NCBI GenBank assembly: GCA_017448965.1
Contig: JAFSKK010000009.1
Coordinates: 62,001 to 126,000 of the forward strand
Length of the DNA: 64,000 bases
Source: Bacteroidaceae bacterium
GTDB lineage: Bacteria > Bacteroidota > Bacteroidia > Bacteroidales > Bacteroidaceae
Reading direction: 5' to 3'
The notes under the pieces were generated by a model. It did no database searches, was not told the DNA's origin, and saw only the letters and a list, made by a program, of their open reading frames with translations. Positions 59,106 to 64,000 of the stretch are shown here, piece by piece. The position numbers and the translations under genes are program-made. Within the stretch, counting starts at the first letter, position 1, and each line of letters begins with the position of its first letter.

Positions 59106-60185
59106 ATGACGATAAACTACACCTATATCATTATTGCGTTTGCCATCAGCCTTGTGTTCTCCCTGATAGGCACACCTTTCATCGTGCGTCTTTGCAACAC
59201 ACGTGGACTGCTTGACCAACCCAACGCACGGAAAGTACACAAACGCGCCATTCCCCGTTTGGGCGGCACTCTTTTCATGCCCTCCCTTTGTATAGGTGTC
59301 CTCATCACGCTCATCATCATGTATCTTAGCGGCACCCTCCAAATTGTGGTTGGTCTGTCTAACTTCATCATGATTACAGGTGCCATCCTCATCTATATCA
59401 TTGGAATTTTCGATGACTTGAAGGGCATGAAAGCGACCCACAAGTTCATTATCCAAACCATTGCAGCCCTACTCTTCCCCCTGTGCAACCTTATGATTTA
59501 CAATATGCACGGGATTTTCGGAATCTACGAGATTCCCATCTATGTAGGCTACCCACTTACCGTCTTCTTCATCCTGCTGATAGTCAACGCCATGAACCTT
59601 ATCGACGGCATCGACGGTCTTGCATCAGGCCTTGCATGCCTCATTCTTGGGGCTTTTGCTTACTTCTACTACAACGTGGAGGCCTATCTGTTCAGTCTCA
59701 TCAGCATCAGTCTCACGGGAGCCGCTCTCGCCTTTTTCTTCTTCAATGTCTATGGCAAGGTGGGACGACTGAAAACCTTTATGGGCGACTCCGGAAGTCT
59801 TTTCCTCGGATATGTAATTGCCTACCTTGCCATCAAATACCCCATGGTTTACGCAACAAAGGTTTTCTGCCATCACGAAGAAGCCATCCTCGCCTCCTTC
59901 ACGCTGGTATTCCTTCCATGCATCGACGTAATCAGGGTTGCCCTTCAGCGCAAACTGAACCATAAAGGCATGTTTGAACCAGACAAGACCCACATACACC
60001 ATCTGATTATGGACATAGGAATCGGCATGTACACCACGCTCGGAGTCATCTTGTGTCTCTTTTGCTGCATATGCGTCATTAACTGGGCATTATACACCGC
60101 GGATACGCCTCTTCTTTACATCTCTCTCATAGATGTTGTCATCTATGGACTCTTTATCAGCTGTGTAAGATTTCTCAAAAAATAA
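59106..60185 (+). CDS. MraY/WecA-family undecaprenyl-phosphate sugar-1-phosphate transferase
   Basis: 359 residues from the ATG at 59106; the frame opens upstream at a TTG but that part is unconvincing. About 10 membrane helices. Family motifs: RKVHKRAIPRLGG (cytoplasmic loop), GIFDDLKGM, NLIDGIDGLASG with the catalytic Asp pair, GDSGSLFLGY and DKTHIHH at the end. The last motif is typical of WecA-like enzymes acting on UDP-GlcNAc. This could initiate a second glycan, distinct from the WbaP-like transferase at 52 kb. Confidence 0.9.
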   Translation: MTINYTYIIIAFAISLVFSLIGTPFIVRLCNTRGLLDQPNARKVHKRAIPRLGGTLFMPSLCIGVLITLIIMYLSGTLQIVVGLSNFIMITGAILIYIIGIFDDLKGMKATHKFIIQTIAALLFPLCNLMIYNMHGIFGIYEIPIYVGYPLTVFFILLIVNAMNLIDGIDGLASGLACLILGAFAYFYYNVEAYLFSLISISLTGAALAFFFFNVYGKVGRLKTFMGDSGSLFLGYVIAYLAIKYPMVYATKVFCHHEEAILASFTLVFLPCIDVIRVALQRKLNHKGMFEPDKTHIHHLIMDIGIGMYTTLGVILCLFCCICVINWALYTADTPLLYISLIDVVIYGLFISCVRFLKK

Positions 60186-60270
60186 CTGCTTTTTAGGGCC
60201 ATCGATACAGATAATTACACTAAAAAGCATTTTTTCACAAACTCAGCACCATTATGTAACTAAAAGTTCG

Positions 60271-60278
60271 TAATTTTG
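60271..60278 (+). promoter_or_regulatory. -7 box of epimerase-GT2 unit
   Basis: TAATTTTG, 25 bp before the ATG at 60303. It lies near the upstream TTG of the longer frame, supporting the shorter protein. Confidence 0.55.
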
Positions 60279-60302
60279 TATTCGCAAATTTACGAAAGAA
60301 GC

Positions 60303-61298
60303 ATGAAGATAACTCTAATAGGTGCCAGCGGATTCGTTGGCACAAGGTTGATGAATCTCTTGGAGGGGGATGAAAAGGATTACAAACTGAAAAATATTGA
60401 CCTGCTTCCAAGCCATTTCTTCAATCAACATACAACCATCGGCGATGTTCGCGACCAGGCACAGATGGACAAGGAACTGGCAGGTGCAGACCTTGTTGTG
60501 CTTTTGGCAGCCCAACATCGTGATGACGTATCTCCCGTTTCACTCTATTACGACACCAACGTGGGCGGCATGGAAAAGACCCTCCACGCGATGGAGAAGA
60601 ACGGGGTGAAAAGGATTGTCTTCTTCTCATCCGTCGCCGTCTATGGACTGAACAAACACAACCCCGACGAAGACCACGAAAAAGACCCGTTCAACCACTA
60701 CGGGAAATCAAAATGGCAAGCAGAGCAGGTGCTTCAGGAATGGTACAAAACCCATAGCGACTGGAACATCAACATCATCCGCCCAACCGTCATCTTCGGA
60801 GAACGCAATCGTGGCAATGTCTATAACCTGCTGAAACAGATTGCCAGCGGTAAGTTCCTGATGGTGGGTGACGGCAACAACAAAAAGTCGATGGCATACG
60901 TGGGCAACGTAGTTTCCTTTGTCAAATTTCTTATTGACAACAAAACCACCGGCTACAATGTCTATAACTACATAGACAAACCAGACTTCACGACCAACGA
61001 ACTGGTGCTGCTGGTGGAGAAAGTGTTAGGCAAGCACATTCCCAGCACCCATTTTCCCTATTGGTTGGGAATGGCAGGCGGCTATGTGTTCGACGCCCTG
61101 GCTTTCATCACACGCAAGAAACTAACCATCAGTTCTGTGCGCGTAAAGAAATTCTGTGCCACCACCGAGTTCAACTCCAACAAGATGTTGAACAGCGGAT
61201 TCAAAGCCCCATACACCCTATCCGAGGGTCTGTCCAGAACACTCAAATACGAATTTATTGACCCTCCAACTGATGATGTCATTTTTGTTTCAGAATAA
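60303..61298 (+). CDS. NAD-dependent epimerase/dehydratase (extended SDR)
   Basis: 331 residues from the ATG at 60303. Rossmann motif GASGFVGTRL near the N-terminus, active-site YxxxK in YGKSKWQAE, SSVAVYG before it. Overall like the GalE/UDP-GlcNAc 4-epimerase or dTDP-sugar reductase subgroup. It probably provides a nucleotide sugar for the adjacent glycosyltransferases; the exact sugar cannot be read. Followed after 12 bp by the GT2 gene, so an operon is likely. Confidence 0.87.
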   Translation: MKITLIGASGFVGTRLMNLLEGDEKDYKLKNIDLLPSHFFNQHTTIGDVRDQAQMDKELAGADLVVLLAAQHRDDVSPVSLYYDTNVGGMEKTLHAMEKNGVKRIVFFSSVAVYGLNKHNPDEDHEKDPFNHYGKSKWQAEQVLQEWYKTHSDWNINIIRPTVIFGERNRGNVYNLLKQIASGKFLMVGDGNNKKSMAYVGNVVSFVKFLIDNKTTGYNVYNYIDKPDFTTNELVLLVEKVLGKHIPSTHFPYWLGMAGGYVFDALAFITRKKLTISSVRVKKFCATTEFNSNKMLNSGFKAPYTLSEGLSRTLKYEFIDPPTDDVIFVSE

Positions 61299-61310
61299 AC
61301 TCAGCCGCCC

Positions 61311-62096
61311 ATGATTGAAGAAAAGGTATCCGTTATCATGCCTTCCTACAACACAGGCAAGATGATTTGTGAGAGCATAGACAGTATACTCTCACAGACC
61401 TATACACATATCGAATTGCTGATATCAGACGATCATTCGTCTGATGCTGAAACCATTGACATACTCAAAGCATACGCTCAAAAAGACCCTCGTGTCAAGG
61501 TGTTCTTCTTAGAAAAGAACGGAGGTGCAGGCGTGGCGCGCAACAACTCCATCCAACAGGCCACAGGACGTTACATCGCCTTTTGTGACAGCGATGACAG
61601 ATGGATGCCCGAAAAACTGGAGAAGCAACTAGCTTTCATGAAAGAAAAAGACTGTTGCTTGAGTTTCACCTCTTATTACACATGCGATTACGATGGCACA
61701 ATAAATGGAAAAGTCATTGTGCCGAAGACTTTAACCTTATCGCAAGAAAAGAAGGACAACAAGATAGGTTGCCTGACAGCCATCTATGACACTTCAAAAT
61801 ATGGCAAGTTCTACATGCCTACCATCCGCAAGCGACAAGACTGGGCTTTATTCCTCAACATCCTCAAACAATGCCACAAGGCTTATGCCCTCCAAGAGCC
61901 ACTCGCCATCTATCGGGATGTGCCAGGCAGCATCTCATCCAACAAACTCAACCTCATCAAGTACAACGCCAAGGTGTACAAAGAGGTCTTTGGCTATTCC
62001 AACCTCCAAGCCTACACCTATCTGGCCATCTTTTTCTTCCCTACCTATTTCACCAAGAAAGTTCAGACATGGGTGAATAACAGGAGAAAGAAATGA
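61311..62096 (+). CDS. GT2 family glycosyltransferase
   Basis: 261 residues. GT-A fold: VSVIMPSYNTGKMI at the N-terminus, a nucleotide-binding DDHSSD motif, then the metal-binding DSDD in FCDSDDRWMPEKL (about residue 90). The C-terminal half is hydrophobic and basic. Adds a sugar to the growing repeat unit; donor unknown. Twelve bp after the epimerase gene; GH16 follows after 50 bp. Confidence 0.93.
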   Translation: MIEEKVSVIMPSYNTGKMICESIDSILSQTYTHIELLISDDHSSDAETIDILKAYAQKDPRVKVFFLEKNGGAGVARNNSIQQATGRYIAFCDSDDRWMPEKLEKQLAFMKEKDCCLSFTSYYTCDYDGTINGKVIVPKTLTLSQEKKDNKIGCLTAIYDTSKYGKFYMPTIRKRQDWALFLNILKQCHKAYALQEPLAIYRDVPGSISSNKLNLIKYNAKVYKEVFGYSNLQAYTYLAIFFFPTYFTKKVQTWVNNRRKK

Positions 62097-62146
62097 AAAG
62101 CGCATGATTTCCTCAATCATTTTATCCGATAGAACTGCGATTAATC

Positions 62147-62980
62147 ATGAACAAGAATCTGTTGATTATATCATTGCTTTTTTTGTTTGTTTCAGCCGAC
62201 TCATCCTATTTTGCAAAAGAAGATGTACATCAAGACAACACAAATTATGTGTTGGTATTCAGCGATGAATTTGACCAACCCAATGGGAGTCAACCCGATT
62301 CAAAAAAATGGAGGTGCTGTATCAGGTATGTCGGAACTGGATGGAACCGCTGGATTAGTCCCTCCCCCGATGTGGCATTCATTAAAAACGGACATCTCGT
62401 ATGTCGCGCAATACCCAATCCTGATTTACGCACAGACACCGCTACCATGTTGACTGGGGCGATAGAAACCTATGGCAAGTTTTCCTTTCAATACGGGAAG
62501 GTGGAAGTCCGAATGAAGACCAACAATAAGCGTGGAAATTTCCCCGCAGCATGGATGAAATCTGAGAAAAACGATCCAAACAGATACGGTGAAATTGACA
62601 TTGTAGAGATGTTTGGAAACCAAGGACTTGCTCAACAGACCATCCACAATCACAAGACCACCATCTTAAAAAAAGGACGTGCATTCAATGTCAATAAAAG
62701 AATACCATTGAACAAATGGCACGTATATACTGTGGAATGGACGCCCGAAAAACTGATTTTTCTGATAGACGGTAAAGTCACGGGGGAATTTAAGAAATCC
62801 AATAATAGTCAAGACATTGCTGAAGGACAATGGACCTTCGACTGTCCATTCTACATTCGGCTGAACCAAAGCGTTGGCAATGGGAACTATGAATGCATGA
62901 TACCCAACACAAATGGTATCTACGAAACTCAGTTTGACTGGGTTCGTGTCTATCAGAAAAAAAAGAAAGTGACCAATTAA
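62147..62980 (+). CDS. Secreted GH16 endo-glucanase/laminarinase-like enzyme
   Basis: 277 residues with a signal peptide (MNKNLLIISLLFLFVSADSS). The active site is the family motif GEIDIVEMFG with catalytic Glu149 and Glu154 and Asp151. The lead-in YGKFSFQYGKVEVRMK and the end FDWVRVYQKK are typical. GH16 cuts beta-1,3 or beta-1,4 glucans, agarose-type or lichenan-type glycans. In this exopolysaccharide gene cluster it may trim or release the organism's own polymer rather than feed it; inference only. It is convergent with the fucosyltransferase gene (7 bp between stops). Confidence 0.9.
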   Translation: MNKNLLIISLLFLFVSADSSYFAKEDVHQDNTNYVLVFSDEFDQPNGSQPDSKKWRCCIRYVGTGWNRWISPSPDVAFIKNGHLVCRAIPNPDLRTDTATMLTGAIETYGKFSFQYGKVEVRMKTNNKRGNFPAAWMKSEKNDPNRYGEIDIVEMFGNQGLAQQTIHNHKTTILKKGRAFNVNKRIPLNKWHVYTVEWTPEKLIFLIDGKVTGEFKKSNNSQDIAEGQWTFDCPFYIRLNQSVGNGNYECMIPNTNGIYETQFDWVRVYQKKKKVTN

Positions 62981-62987
62981 TTCTCCA

Positions 62988-63851
62988 TCAAATGAGTTGC
63001 CACTCTTTCAACTGGATTTGAAGAGGCGGAGACACATTAAACCATTTTTTAGGAGCGATGACACATTTAGCCTTAGTATTCAGATATGCTGCCCACCATG
63101 AGAATGAACTATTAGCTATTATCAACATCCGACAATTAGACATTAGTTGCATATCTACATAACTGCGGAATCCCACATTCCAGTCAACAAACGTGTATTC
63201 GCCATCCCGCATCAAATGTTGTAGATTCTCCTGACACCACGCAATGTCATTAGAGAAAAAATAGAAATGAGGATGTTCGAACTTATTCCTTGCCTCTCTA
63301 ATGGCCCGCTCATAATATACAAGGTCACATATTCCCCTGTATCGTTTCTTCTTCAGATAGTCACCACGTCTGATGTGGATACCTACAGAATCACTGTTAC
63401 TGATTATCTGACAAAGTTTTTGGTTTCGTTCATCAAGAGGTATTCGGAACTTAAATATCTCTATCAATTGAGGGCGTATGGATTCATAGTATCTTGAATC
63501 TTGCCAATATCCATCATAATAAGTATCTTGAGTTCTGAATACATCTTGATGATATGGTTTGGATAAAATTTCCTGAATGGTGGATGTCTTCTTTATACGT
63601 AACCATTTCAGGACTTTATGTACTCGATAACTTGAAGCATAAAACGCCAACTTTTTCACATCCTCCTTCGATGCTAATTGAAGTTCAACAGAAAATATCT
63701 TCTCTATTTCCAACCCATTATGTCTAGTATAACCTTTGAAACAATGGGTATCAGCCAACACGGTCTCATTTAACTGATTTTCCAGAACCTTTATCAAGGC
63801 ATACTGAAACATTTGATTTCCCAAACCTCCAAATATGTTAACTATCCTCAT
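62988..63851 (-). CDS. GT11 alpha-1,2-fucosyltransferase
   Basis: 287 residues. Family motifs are clear: IFGGLGNQMFQYA at the N-terminus, the nucleotide-binding GIHIRRGDYL (about 156-165), and the C-terminal SSFSWWAAYL. Transfers L-fucose from GDP-fucose, giving 1,2-linked fucose on the polysaccharide, often a host mimic. Ten bp after a leftward gene that continues beyond the window, so it is part of a leftward unit. Confidence 0.93.
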   Translation of the reverse strand: MRIVNIFGGLGNQMFQYALIKVLENQLNETVLADTHCFKGYTRHNGLEIEKIFSVELQLASKEDVKKLAFYASSYRVHKVLKWLRIKKTSTIQEILSKPYHQDVFRTQDTYYDGYWQDSRYYESIRPQLIEIFKFRIPLDERNQKLCQIISNSDSVGIHIRRGDYLKKKRYRGICDLVYYERAIREARNKFEHPHFYFFSNDIAWCQENLQHLMRDGEYTFVDWNVGFRSYVDMQLMSNCRMLIIANSSFSWWAAYLNTKAKCVIAPKKWFNVSPPLQIQLKEWQLI

Positions 63852-63860
63852 GATTTATTA

Positions 63861-64000
63861 TTAGTATATTCCCATTCTAAAAAACTCATTCCAAGAGATG
63901 ATGAAGACACACATCATGCCAAACGTTCTATAAGCGGAGCCATCGCTATCGAAGGCTGGTATTGAAGAGCCTTTTGGATGCAGTATTGCCGCATAGAGTT
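63861..64000 (-). CDS. C-terminal end of a protein that continues beyond the window
   Basis: The minus-strand frame is open from the right edge to the stop at 63861-63863, giving at least 45 residues ending FIISWNEFFRMGIY. It is 9 bp before the fucosyltransferase start, so the pair is probably co-transcribed. The family cannot be told from this piece; a glycan enzyme is plausible from context. Confidence 0.5.
   Translation of the reverse strand, partial: LYAAILHPKGSSIPAFDSDGSAYRTFGMMCVFIISWNEFFRMGIY

Overview
The window looks like a chromosomal segment of a Bacteroidales bacterium, most likely of the Prevotella/Segatella group. The reasons are the repeated Bacteroidetes-type -7 box (TAnnTTTG, usually TACCTTTG) about 15-95 bp before genes, few visible Shine-Dalgarno sequences, and families typical of the phylum: DUF4831, DUF4250, HU with a tail, a giant thioester-less alpha-2-macroglobulin, Wzi, a GumC/Wzc kinase with a YG tail, and GH51/GH43 arabinan enzymes. 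The genus is inferred; no rRNA or marker search was possible.

Layout. 0-3 kb: 3' part of an inner-membrane/beta-barrel protein, a methyltransferase and riboflavin synthase. 3-17 kb: a GH51 arabinofuranosidase, many secreted proteins and lipoproteins of unknown role (two are paralogs), a sugar isomerase-like enzyme, a PNPOx-fold protein, a decayed CHC2-zinc-finger primase-like gene, a large lipoprotein that may be a pore-former, a Sel1-repeat protein and an HU protein. 17-23.4 kb: a co-directional biosynthetic run hisH-hisA-hisF-hisIE-(ftsE-like ABC ATPase)-lysC-lysA. 23-35 kb: queC, a GH43 enzyme, an aquaporin, DUF4831, bifunctional NAD(P)HX repair, hpt-adk-obg, pgeF and a HAD phosphatase.

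35.8-40.4 kb: a compact, visibly AT-rich island bounded by two identical 37-bp direct repeats. Each repeat carries the terminator-like hairpin that follows a tRNA-Ser gene. Inside is a tightly coupled leftward operon: a decayed small gene, a DUF1848 protein with a CX3CX2C cluster, an 867-residue protein that joins a class I methyltransferase fold, a degenerate NERD-like segment and a superfamily I (UvrD-like) helicase, and a TerB-like protein. This is the best candidate in the window for an undescribed system, probably phage or plasmid defence. That function is inferred from context and domains only.

40.4-41.3 kb: eight tRNA genes on the minus strand (Val, Arg, Tyr, Gly, Leu, Asn, Lys, Ser in transcription order). 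41.5-49.6 kb: alpha-2-macroglobulin-like protein, a CNNM/CorC-type transporter, upp and a small HAD protein. 49.6-64 kb: an exopolysaccharide region (Wzc-like tyrosine kinase, initiating sugar transferase, Wzi-like outer membrane protein, MraY/WecA-like transferase, epimerase, GT2, GH16 and GT11 fucosyltransferase). It is interrupted by a cell-division/RNA-decay block (coiled-coil protein, zapA, rny). The last gene runs off the right edge.

Non-coding structure is rich: three related promoter regions around 11.5-14.8 kb, a dispersed intergenic element at 6.2, 15.5 and 33.6 kb, four palindromes at an exact 21-bp period near 47.2 kb, and a 38-bp perfect palindrome at 27.4 kb.
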